Below, in pieces: positions 7,974-15,190 of a stretch of 64,000 nucleotides of DNA (positions are counted from its first letter, which is position 1; every line of letters begins with the position of its first letter). The notes beneath the pieces were generated by a model, which did not search any database, was not told the DNA's origin, and was given only the letters and a program-made list of their open reading frames with translations. This DNA is from Kallotenue papyrolyticum (GTDB taxonomy: Bacteria; Chloroflexota; Chloroflexia; Chloroflexales; Kallotenuaceae): contig NZ_JAGA01000002.1 in NCBI RefSeq assembly GCF_000526415.1, positions 1,666,001 to 1,730,000 of the forward strand, in the 5' to 3' direction. The position numbers were made by a program, and so were the translations under genes.

Positions 7974-9281
7974 ATGCGAGGTGCGTTGGTTTTCGTGATG
8001 GCTGTGGCGCTGCTGGTGGCCTGCAGCGCGGCCGCTCCGGCGGTGCCCGCTGAGCCATCCCCGGCGCCACGAGGATCAAGCGGCATGGATACACAGCTTG
8101 TGCGCGCCGAGGTGGCGCGTGCGAACCCCGCGCCTGCCGGCGCTGATCTGGCGACGCTGGTGGACGGCGCTACTGCCTTTGCCTTCGATCTATATCGCCG
8201 CGCCGTGGACGGCAACACAGATAACCTGATCTTCTCGCCCTACAGCATTGCGCTGGCCTTTTCGCTGCCCTACGCCGGCGCGCGCGGCGAGACCGAACAA
8301 CAGATGGCTACCACGCTGCGCTTCCTGCCGCAGGATCGTCACCATGCCGCGTTCAACGCGCTGGATCAGCGGCTCCAAGCGCTGAGCGAGCAGGTCGATC
8401 CTGACGGTGTGCAGGGCGATGCGTTTCAGCTCACGCTCGCCAACGCCGTTTGGGGCCAGCAGGGCTTTCCGTTCGAGAAAACGTATCTCGATACGCTGGC
8501 GCGCTTTTACGGCGCAGGGCTATCCACGCTCGACATGGCCAACCAACCGCAGCAGGCGACCGAAACGATCAACCGCTGGGTGGCGGAGCAGACCGCGGCG
8601 CGCATCACCGACCTGCTGCCGCCGGGCGTGATCGGGCCGAACACGCGCCTGGTGCTGGTCAACGCGGTCGCCTTCAAGGCCTCGTGGCTGTTCCCCTTCA
8701 ATGAGTCGATGACGAGAGATGGCGTGTTCACCCGGCTGGACGGCAGCACGGTGACGACGCCGCTGATGCACGGCGTTCAGCGCGTGTTCTATGCCGAAAG
8801 CGAATCCTGGCAGGCCGTGAGTCTGCCCTATGTCGGGCGCAAGGTCGAGATGCTCGTAATCCTGCCGCGTGCGGGCCGGTTCGCAGCGGTTGAGTCATCA
8901 TTGAGCGGCGATATGCTTGCCGATCTCCGCAATCAACTGGAGGAACGCGACGTGACGTTGACGCTGCCACGCTGGGAATTCGACGCGGCCCTCGATCTCA
9001 AGGAGCTGCTCATGGAGCTGGGCATGTCCGCGCCCTTCGAGCATGCCGATTTCAGCGGCATCAGCCCGCGCCCGCTGTGGATTGATGCAGCACTGCACCG
9101 CGGCGCGATCACGGTGGACGAGGAAGGGACCGAGGCCGCGGCGGCGACGGCGATCGTGATGGCCGAGCGCGCGCTGCCGCCGGCTACCTTCCAGGCCGAC
9201 CGCCCGTTGATCTATGCCATTCTGGAGCGCGACACCGGCGCGCTGCTGTTTCTGGGCCGTGTGACCGATCCGTCGCGCTAA
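7974..9281 (+). CDS. Serpin family protease inhibitor, lipoprotein
   Basis: A 435-residue secreted protease inhibitor. A signal peptide with lipobox LVAC at about residues 15-18 predicts lipid anchoring outside the cytoplasmic membrane. A full serpin fold follows: NLIFSPYSIALAFS near the start, FNESMTRDGVF in the middle, and a hinge EEGTEAAAATA at residues 383-393. The hinge is rich in small residues, as needed for loop insertion, so an inhibitory serpin is likely. Alignment with alpha-1-antitrypsin by the conserved Pro-Pro pair places P1 at Arg399. The C-terminal strand PLIYAI and DTGALLFLGRVTDP match the serpin signature. The gene ends overlapping the pcp stop. Confidence 0.93.
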   Translation: MRGALVFVMAVALLVACSAAAPAVPAEPSPAPRGSSGMDTQLVRAEVARANPAPAGADLATLVDGATAFAFDLYRRAVDGNTDNLIFSPYSIALAFSLPYAGARGETEQQMATTLRFLPQDRHHAAFNALDQRLQALSEQVDPDGVQGDAFQLTLANAVWGQQGFPFEKTYLDTLARFYGAGLSTLDMANQPQQATETINRWVAEQTAARITDLLPPGVIGPNTRLVLVNAVAFKASWLFPFNESMTRDGVFTRLDGSTVTTPLMHGVQRVFYAESESWQAVSLPYVGRKVEMLVILPRAGRFAAVESSLSGDMLADLRNQLEERDVTLTLPRWEFDAALDLKELLMELGMSAPFEHADFSGISPRPLWIDAALHRGAITVDEEGTEAAAATAIVMAERALPPATFQADRPLIYAILERDTGALLFLGRVTDPSR

Positions 9282-9892
9282 CTGCACTGCGCCAGGGCCT
9301 GCAACGCCGTCGTGAGGCCCAGCGTCATCGTCTCCAGACTCATCGACGCGACGGGACGCTCCACGCGCACGGCCTGTTCGGGCAAGAACGGCAGATGGAT
9401 AAAGCCTGCCCGGCAGGTTGCGTGCTGTTGGCTGAGGTAGTGCAGCAGCGTATAGGTCACCTGGTTGCACAGAAACGTCCCGGCGCTGAGCGACAGCTCC
9501 ACCGGCACGCCCACATCCTGGATCGCGGCAGCGAGCCGGCGCACCGGCAGCGTGCAGAAATAGGCCGCCGGCCCATCGGCCACGATCGGCTGATCCACAA
9601 GCTGCCGTCCGGCGTTGTCGGGAATGCGATCGTCCAGCAGATTGATCGCCACGCGCTCGATTGAGATGCGCATCCGTCCGCCAGCCTCGCCCAGGCAGAT
9701 CACCGCGTCGGGCCGGAAGTGCTCCACCGCGTCCAGCAGCGCCGCCGGTCCCTGCTCGTGATCAACCGGTAGGATCGCCGTATGCAGCTCGATCCCGGGA
9801 AGGCTGTGCCGTGCCAGCCGGTGCACCACGCGCTCCGAGGGATTGACCGGCTGGCCACCAAACGCTTCGAAGCCTGTCAGCAATACCCGCAT
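9278..9892 (-). CDS. pcp: Pyroglutamyl-peptidase I (cysteine peptidase family C15)
   Basis: A cytosolic enzyme of 204 residues that removes N-terminal pyroglutamate from peptides. The catalytic triad is visible: Glu80 in ISIERVA, Cys142 in GTFLCN and His166 in GFIHLPFLPEQ. The N-terminal VLLTGFEAFGG is also typical. The start is the ATG at 9892; longer in-frame readings have no support. The gene is convergent with the serpin gene, and their stops overlap by 4 bases. Length and motifs match the family fully. Confidence 0.95.
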   Translation of the reverse strand: MRVLLTGFEAFGGQPVNPSERVVHRLARHSLPGIELHTAILPVDHEQGPAALLDAVEHFRPDAVICLGEAGGRMRISIERVAINLLDDRIPDNAGRQLVDQPIVADGPAAYFCTLPVRRLAAAIQDVGVPVELSLSAGTFLCNQVTYTLLHYLSQQHATCRAGFIHLPFLPEQAVRVERPVASMSLETMTLGLTTALQALAQCS

Positions 9893-10034
9893 ACGGTCTA
9901 AACCTGAGGAGTAGCTCGTAGCTCCCTGAGCTGCCCGAACCACCGATCCGCGCCGTCCGTGGCAGCCGCGTAGATTGTACCAGCTTGGCTTGCGCCGAGG
10001 GTGTACACTGAAGCGGCATGCAAAGGAGCCAGCT

Positions 10035-10889
10035 ATGATCGAGACGCGTCCGTTTGGCCGCACCGGCCACCAGAGCACCTGCACGATCTTCGGCGCCGTC
10101 GCGCTCGCGCATGTGGATCAGGCCACCGCCGATCGTACCATGGAGCTGTTGCTATCCTACGGCGTCAACCATATCGATACCGCCAACAGCTATGGCGAAT
10201 CGGAACGGCGGCTGGGCCCATGGATCGCGCGCGAGCGCGACCGCTTCTTTCTGGCGACCAAAACCGAGGCGCGCACCTACGCCGGCGCCAAGGAACACCT
10301 CTACCGCTCGCTCGATCTGCTGCGCACCGATCACCTCGACCTGTGGCAGATGCACGTGCTGGTCAATCCCGCTGACTGGGAGACCGCTTTCGGAGCGGGT
10401 GGCGCGCTGGAAGCGTTTGTCGAGGCCAAGGAGCAAGGGCTGGTGCGCTTCCTAGGCGTGACCGGCCACTACACCGTGGCGGGCTGGATGCACCGGCGCA
10501 GTCTGGAGCGCTACGACTTCGACGCTGTGCTGCTCCCCTACAACTACGCCATGATGCAGAACCCGACCTACCGCCGCGACTTCGAAGAGCTGATGGCGCT
10601 CTGCCAGGCGCGTAACGTTGCCGTGCAGACGATCAAATCCTGCGCGCGCGGCCCGTGGGGCGACCGCCCGCGCACGGCGGCGACCTGGTACGCGCCCTTC
10701 ACCGAGCAGGCCGAGATCGATGTCGCGGTCCACTGGGTCCTACGCCGTCCCGGCATCTTTCTCAACACGCCCGGCGACGTGGAGCTGCTGCCCAAAGTGC
10801 TGGATGCGGCCAGCCGCTTCACGCCCGGCTCCCAGGCGGAGCTGGACGAGCGCATGGCCGCCCTCGCGCCGGAGCCGTTGTTTGCTTGA
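10035..10889 (+). CDS. Aldo/keto reductase family oxidoreductase
   Basis: A 284-residue NAD(P)H-dependent reductase of the AKR superfamily. The N-terminus has the sequence [13 protein letters not shown]. The catalytic Asp and Tyr are in [12 protein letters not shown], and the Lys is in ATKTEARTY. The family usually has a His in LDLWQMHVL, which is present. The protein is somewhat short and the C-terminal cofactor-binding helix is abbreviated. The ATG at 10035 follows AAAGGAGCC. A TACACT motif about 20 bases upstream may be the -10. The substrate is unknown. Confidence 0.88.
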   Translation: MIETRPFGRTGHQSTCTIFGAVALAHVDQATADRTMELLLSYGVNHIDTANSYGESERRLGPWIARERDRFFLATKTEARTYAGAKEHLYRSLDLLRTDHLDLWQMHVLVNPADWETAFGAGGALEAFVEAKEQGLVRFLGVTGHYTVAGWMHRRSLERYDFDAVLLPYNYAMMQNPTYRRDFEELMALCQARNVAVQTIKSCARGPWGDRPRTAATWYAPFTEQAEIDVAVHWVLRRPGIFLNTPGDVELLPKVLDAASRFTPGSQAELDERMAALAPEPLFA

Positions 10890-10946
10890 TGATTTCGATC
10901 CGGCCAAAAATGTGCGGCTTGGTGTACATACCTACGATCTTCATGC

Positions 10947-11882
10947 CTACTCCGCCGTGCGTGCTGTCAGCACCCCTGGGGAGAGCTGCACGCGAACGAT
11001 GTCGGCCTCGCGCTCGATCGGTCGCCTGAGACGCGCATAGTCGTTGTAGCCGAGCGCGTCGGCCAGCAGCAGGGTCGTGCCCGCTGCCGTGATCAGACGA
11101 TAGGGCACCTGCCACTCGCGTGTGCCGCGCATGAAATTGAAGGCGCGGCGCGCGCTCCAGTCAGGAGCGATTGTGAAATCCTCGGCTTGCGGCCAGGCTT
11201 CGTAGCTGCCGCCGGAGGCCTGCGGAGCATAACGCAGCACGCCGCGGCGCAGGCGATCCAGTGTTTCGACCAGTAGCCGTCCGCCGAGTTGGGCGCAGCG
11301 CTGTTCCAGCTCCGGCCCACTGATGCCATCGGGGAGCGGCAGGGCGGCCTGCGCGGCGATCGGGCCGTGGTCCAGGCCGGCATCCATGCGGTGGATCGTC
11401 ACACCCGCCTCGCGCTCGCCGGCATGCAGCGTCCAGAACAGCGGCGCCGGACCACGGTGGCGTGGCAGGCGCGAGGGATGCAGGTTCAACCAGCCGTGCG
11501 GGGTGGCCTTCAGCAGTATTGCCGGGATGCGCCAGGGCCAGCAGGCAACGCAGACGACCTCGACGCGCTGCGCGCGCAGCCAGTTGGCCAGTGCCGCGCC
11601 GGCCCGGCGCGTCGCTGCATACACCGCGATGCCATGCTGCCAGGCCAGCTCGACGATCGTGGGCGTTAGGTAGGGCGTCAGCAGCGGGAGCTCCGAACGC
11701 AGCGGCGTGGGCCGGCATGGCTGCAGCGGCGGCGCGTCGGTTTGGCCCGGCACGATCACCGCCACCAGCTCGACATCGGCGGCTAGCAGCGCCGCCAGCG
11801 GCGGCAGCGAGAAGCCGCCCCGCGTGCCCATAAAGGCTACGCGCAGACGGTTGGCGCGGTTGTTCGGCTGAGGCGCGTCCAT
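10947..11882 (-). CDS. Methionyl-tRNA formyltransferase-like protein
   Basis: A 311-residue formyltransferase-fold protein. The N-terminus RVAFMGTRGGFSLPPLAALL is Fmt-like. The hallmark loop is intact, with Asn and His in LNLHPSRLPRHRGPAP and Asp in MDAGLDHGPI. The C-terminal domain is short and has a PYRLITAAGTTLLLADA strand. It may be Fmt itself or one of the related enzymes that formylate sugar nucleotides or other amines. No def gene is adjacent, which weakens assignment to initiator tRNA. I use the ATG at 11882; a start at 11912 would overlap the start codon of the divergent YggX-like gene. Confidence 0.75.
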   Translation of the reverse strand: MDAPQPNNRANRLRVAFMGTRGGFSLPPLAALLAADVELVAVIVPGQTDAPPLQPCRPTPLRSELPLLTPYLTPTIVELAWQHGIAVYAATRRAGAALANWLRAQRVEVVCVACWPWRIPAILLKATPHGWLNLHPSRLPRHRGPAPLFWTLHAGEREAGVTIHRMDAGLDHGPIAAQAALPLPDGISGPELEQRCAQLGGRLLVETLDRLRRGVLRYAPQASGGSYEAWPQAEDFTIAPDWSARRAFNFMRGTREWQVPYRLITAAGTTLLLADALGYNDYARLRRPIEREADIVRVQLSPGVLTARTAE

Positions 11883-11887
11883 GCTGC

Positions 11888-11893
11888 TATAAT
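11888..11893 (+). promoter_or_regulatory. -10 element (TATAAT) for the YggX-like gene
   Basis: A consensus TATAAT lies 17 bases before the ATG at 11911, with GGGAGG in between as the ribosome site. Transcription would start a few bases before this site, giving a very short leader. No -35 is evident. Confidence 0.5.
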
Positions 11894-11910
11894 CCCCCTG
11901 GGAGGACAGC

Positions 11911-12234
11911 ATGGCAAGAATGGTTCAATGTGTCAAGTTGGGGCGCGAACTGCCCGGCCTGGACGCGCCGCCCTTTCCGGGCGAGCTCGGCCAGCGCATC
12001 TACGAGCACATCTCGCGGCAGGCCTGGGCGCTGTGGCAGGATCAGGAGATCCTGCTGATCAATCACTATGGCCTGAACATGGCCGATCCACAGGCGCGCG
12101 CCTTTCTGATGGAGCAGATGGAGCAGTTCTTCTTTGGGCCGGGCGCACAGATGCCGCCGGGCTGGACGCCGCCGACCCAGGCCGGCAAGGGCGCGCCGGC
12201 GCGCAAGGGCGCGCCCGGTCCGCGGCGCAAGTGA
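11911..12234 (+). CDS. YggX-like oxidative damage protection / Fe(II) trafficking protein
   Basis: A 107-residue protein of the YggX family, implicated in protecting iron-sulfur clusters and trafficking Fe(II). The N-terminus MARMVQCVKLGRELPGLD carries the single conserved Cys. PPFPGELGQRIYEHIS, the Trp-rich WALWQDQE segment and NHYGLNMADPQARAFL are all present. An extra basic, Gly/Pro/Lys-rich tail of about 20 residues (AGKGAPARKGAPGPRRK) follows, which the proteobacterial proteins lack. It is a single-gene unit with its own promoter, lying between two minus-strand genes. Confidence 0.88.
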   Translation: MARMVQCVKLGRELPGLDAPPFPGELGQRIYEHISRQAWALWQDQEILLINHYGLNMADPQARAFLMEQMEQFFFGPGAQMPPGWTPPTQAGKGAPARKGAPGPRRK

Positions 12235-12235
12235 G

Positions 12236-13516
12236 CTAGCCTGCGCCAGGACCCAGCAGTGTGATGTTGGGTCGGATCTCGAAGCGCAACTGCGCATGCG
12301 CCTCGCGCAGCGCAGCTTCGGCTTCGGCGGGCGTGGCCGCGCGCGCAAAGATAAAGCCCAGGTAGCTGTCGCCCTCAGGCAGCGGCACCAGCGGGTAGTT
12401 GCAACGCGCCGTGATCTCCACGGCGCTGATGCCGGGCACACGCCGCGCCGCATCCAGGCCATGCACGCCTTTGAGGATGCCTGCCTCTGGAATCGGGATC
12501 ATCATCACGCCGCGCGCCTCGCCGGCGAGCGTCAGCGGCGGCAGCGGCAGACCGCAGGCTTGGCGCAGGATCACCTCTTCCAGCGAAGCGTCGGTGCCGA
12601 AGCGCAGCGTCTGCGAGCACAGACCGCCGATCGAGCGGCCGGCAACCTCGATCAGCCACGGCCCGCGTGCGTTGACGCGCAGTTCGGCGTGCAGCGGGCC
12701 GTGGCGCAACCCCAGCGCGCGCGCTGCAGCGGCGGCGCACCCGGCAATCGCCGCCTGAGTTGCCGCCGGGAGCCGCGAGGGCGTGACATAGATCGTCTCC
12801 TCGAAGAACGGCCCGTCCAGCGGGTCGGGCTTGTCGAAGAGCGCCAGCACGTGCAGCTCGCCCGCGTCGAGCAGCCCTTCCAGCGCGACTTCGCAGCCCG
12901 GAACGAAGTCCTCGACCAGGTAGGCCTTGGGGTGTGCTCCCGGCTCGACACTGTTGAGCAGACGTGTGAGGCGTTCGACGGCGGCGACGAACTGCGCTGC
13001 ATCGTCGGCACGTATCACGCCGCGGCTGCCCGACAGGCGCAGCGGTTTGACAACGCAGGGAAAGCGCGTTTGCGCGGCGACCACGCGTGGGTCCTCGGCG
13101 GTGGTGTGCAGCGCGAAGCGCGGGATCGGCACGTTGCCCGCCTGGAGCAGTTGGCGCATGCGATACTTGTCGCGCGCGGCGCTGGCGGCGGCGGGCGCGT
13201 TGAAGGGCAGGCCCAGCGCCGCGCAGGCACTAGCGGCCAGTTCCACGCCGGCGTCGTCCACCGGTAGGATCGCGCTGAGCGGGTGGCGGCGCGCATAGGC
13301 GACGATCGCGGCGGTCGCCGCTTCTAGATCGGTGAAGTCGATGCCCAACGGCGTCTGCCACTGCGCGGCAAGGTCGGGCGGCAGATCGACGGCAAGCACC
13401 ACCTCTACCCCCAAGCGCTGGGCGGCGGCCAGGAAGGCCTCGGCGCGATAGGTTGCCGGCGTGGTCAGTAGCAGCACGCGTGGCCGGTGTGGAGCGTGAT
13501 GCATGGCGGGTCTCAT
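12236..13516 (-). CDS. ATP-grasp domain carboxylate-amine ligase-like protein
   Basis: A 426-residue protein with the ATP-grasp layout. There is an N-terminal Rossmann-like preATP domain, then CVVKPLRLSGSRGV (phosphate-binding loop), EDFVPGCEVALEG, and the metal-binding segment HAELRVNARGPWLIEVAGRSIGG. The C-terminal lobe (GVMMIPIPEAGILKGVHGL) resembles ligases of the BL00235/carbamoyl-phosphate synthase type that form amide or peptide bonds. The start ATG at 13516 directly abuts the downstream stop (TGA 13517-13519) of the radical SAM selenoprotein reading. Translational coupling is therefore likely, and the two products probably act in one pathway. The substrates are unknown. Confidence 0.85.
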   Translation of the reverse strand: MRPAMHHAPHRPRVLLLTTPATYRAEAFLAAAQRLGVEVVLAVDLPPDLAAQWQTPLGIDFTDLEAATAAIVAYARRHPLSAILPVDDAGVELAASACAALGLPFNAPAAASAARDKYRMRQLLQAGNVPIPRFALHTTAEDPRVVAAQTRFPCVVKPLRLSGSRGVIRADDAAQFVAAVERLTRLLNSVEPGAHPKAYLVEDFVPGCEVALEGLLDAGELHVLALFDKPDPLDGPFFEETIYVTPSRLPAATQAAIAGCAAAAARALGLRHGPLHAELRVNARGPWLIEVAGRSIGGLCSQTLRFGTDASLEEVILRQACGLPLPPLTLAGEARGVMMIPIPEAGILKGVHGLDAARRVPGISAVEITARCNYPLVPLPEGDSYLGFIFARAATPAEAEAALREAHAQLRFEIRPNITLLGPGAG

Positions 13517-14926
13517 TCAGATCGGCTCAGGGACAACCTGCCCCTCGGTTGGCTCTGCTCAACAGTACCACGGCTCGGTCAGGAACGGGATCGGCTTGCG
13601 CGGTTCGGCGGCGCGCGCCGGTTGGGGCAGGCCGGCGTGCAGGCCGTCCAGGGCGTGGGCCAGGTGCCAGACCTGCGCGAAGATGTCGCGACGCGACGCG
13701 CCCTGGCGTTGCGCGCGCTCGATCAATGCCATCAGCCGTTGTTGTAGTGCATCCATGGCCGGATCGGGATGGTGCCAGGGGTAGCACAGCGCGGCGGGAT
13801 CGAACGGCCCGATCAGGGACTGCACCTCCGGCAGCTCCAGCAGGCGCGAGCCCGCCGGGATCAACAGACGGATGGCATACTGCACCGGTGCGACGTTGTC
13901 GATCAGGTCTAGCTCGGCGATGGTGTGCAACAGGGTGCGATAGCCGGCGCGCGTCGTCCAGGGCGTGAAGGCAACAAAGGTGGGATTGAGCGCAATGCCC
14001 ACCTCGCGCGTGAGCGCCACCGCGCGACGGAAGTCGGCGGGCGTGTGGCGCTTGTCGAAGCGCGCCAGGATCGCCTCATCCACGGCTTCCACCGCGCTGG
14101 TGATCAGCACGCAGCCGGTTGCGCGCAGGATCGGCAGCAGCGCGGCGTGGCGCAGTAGATGCTCGATCTTGATCGTCACATCGTAGGTCAGCTCAGGGAA
14201 CTCGGCGTGCAACGCCTGCACCAGGGGGATGGCATGCCCCGGACCGTTGAAGAAGTCGGGATCGCCGAAGCTGATATGCTGCGCCCCCGCGGCGACCTGC
14301 TGGCGGATGTCGGCCAGCACCACCTCGCGATTGATGATGCGGAAGCGTCCGTTATAGACCGGTACGATCGGGCAGTGACGGCAGCGATGCTTGCAACCGC
14401 GGCTGGCTTCGGTATAGCCGACGGTGCGTCGTTGCGTCCCGATCTGCAGCGCGGCGTAGCGCTGCAGTGGTGGTAGTCCCTGGCGCTCCGGCACGCGAAA
14501 CTCCTGGCGCGCCAGCGAGATACGCGGTTCCGGCTGTGCAGCGCCCGTCGCGACGTTGCCGTCGGCCAGCCGCCGGTAGAGCGCGACCAAGCCCTCCTCA
14601 AACTCGCCGCCCAGAATGGTCTGCGCGCCCAGCGTGCGCAGCAGCCCTTCGTTAACGGGCGCGTAGAGACCGAAGCAGCACAGGTGTGCCGCGGGATTGC
14701 GCCGACGTAGTTCGGGCAGCAGCCGCGTGACCAGGCGTGTTGCGGTGTGCATCGGTACGTAGAGCGCGATCAGTCCCGCCTGGGCGACGGCAGCGTGGTC
14801 AAGCGCTGTCACCGCCAGGTCGCAACAGACGACCTCGGCGCCGGCTTCACGCAGCCAGGCCGCCGGCGAAGCCAGGCCAAAGGGTTGGTGGCCCAGCTCA
14901 TAGGTTGAGATTAACACCACGCGCAC
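13517..14926 (-). CDS. CUAEP-tail B12-binding/radical SAM protein, predicted selenoprotein (UGA read as Sec)
   Basis: A radical SAM enzyme predicted to have 469 residues, with selenocysteine encoded by TGA at 13559-13561. Conventional reading stops after LTEPWYC. In-frame continuation gives Sec-Ala-Glu-Pro and ten more residues before TGA at 13517-13519. Cys-Sec-Ala-Glu-Pro is the signature of the CUAEP/CCAEP-tail radical SAM family. The N-terminus VRVVLISTYELG begins a cobalamin-binding-like domain. The cluster motif CKHRCRHC (CxxxCxxC) follows near residue 165. A SECIS-like hairpin lies just after the UGA. The GTG at 14926 is 6 bases from a TATACT box, so the mRNA is probably leaderless. 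The extended stop abuts the ATP-grasp start. No selABC genes are in the window. Confidence 0.85.
13529..13545 (-). promoter_or_regulatory. SECIS-like hairpin downstream of the in-frame UGA
   Basis: On the minus strand the RNA folds as AGGGGC-AGGUU-GUCCCU, a six-pair stem (one G-U) with a five-base apical loop. The loop starts 19 bases after the UGA and has G at position 2, within published limits for bacterial SECIS elements. The apex CAGGUUG closely resembles CAGGUCUG of E. coli fdhF. Confidence 0.75.
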
Positions 14927-14932
14927 ACCGTC

Positions 14933-14938
14933 AGTATA
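14933..14938 (-). promoter_or_regulatory. -10 element (TATACT) for the radical SAM gene, leaderless type
   Basis: On the minus strand TATACT ends 6 bases before the GTG at 14926, and no ribosome site lies between them. Transcription should start at or next to the start codon. Confidence 0.55.
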
Positions 14939-15190
14939 CCGCGCCGGTGCGAACCTGGCAGCTCCGCGCCAAAGGTCCTGGGGCACCGGGGACTGTCGGG
15001 AGGGCCTTAAACAGGACGCTGCTTGTCATCTCGCTGTTAAGTTGTGGCATCCACGTCAGGCAGCTACGACCGTATAGTGGCACTGACGCGTCCGGATGGA
15101 CGTGGCGCGCCGCTGATCCCCCCCTGCGACGCGCGCCGATGGAGCCACCCCCCTTGTTGCCGACGTCATATCCGGGGCTGTGGAGCGACC

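Noticed and set aside
11910-11912. Formyltransferase start at 11912
   Set aside because: It would overlap the YggX-like ATG (11911-11913) on the other strand; 11882 keeps the conserved N-terminus.
13559-13561. TGA as the true stop of the radical SAM gene
   Set aside because: The exact CUAEP continuation, the SECIS-like hairpin and the abutting next start make read-through more likely.
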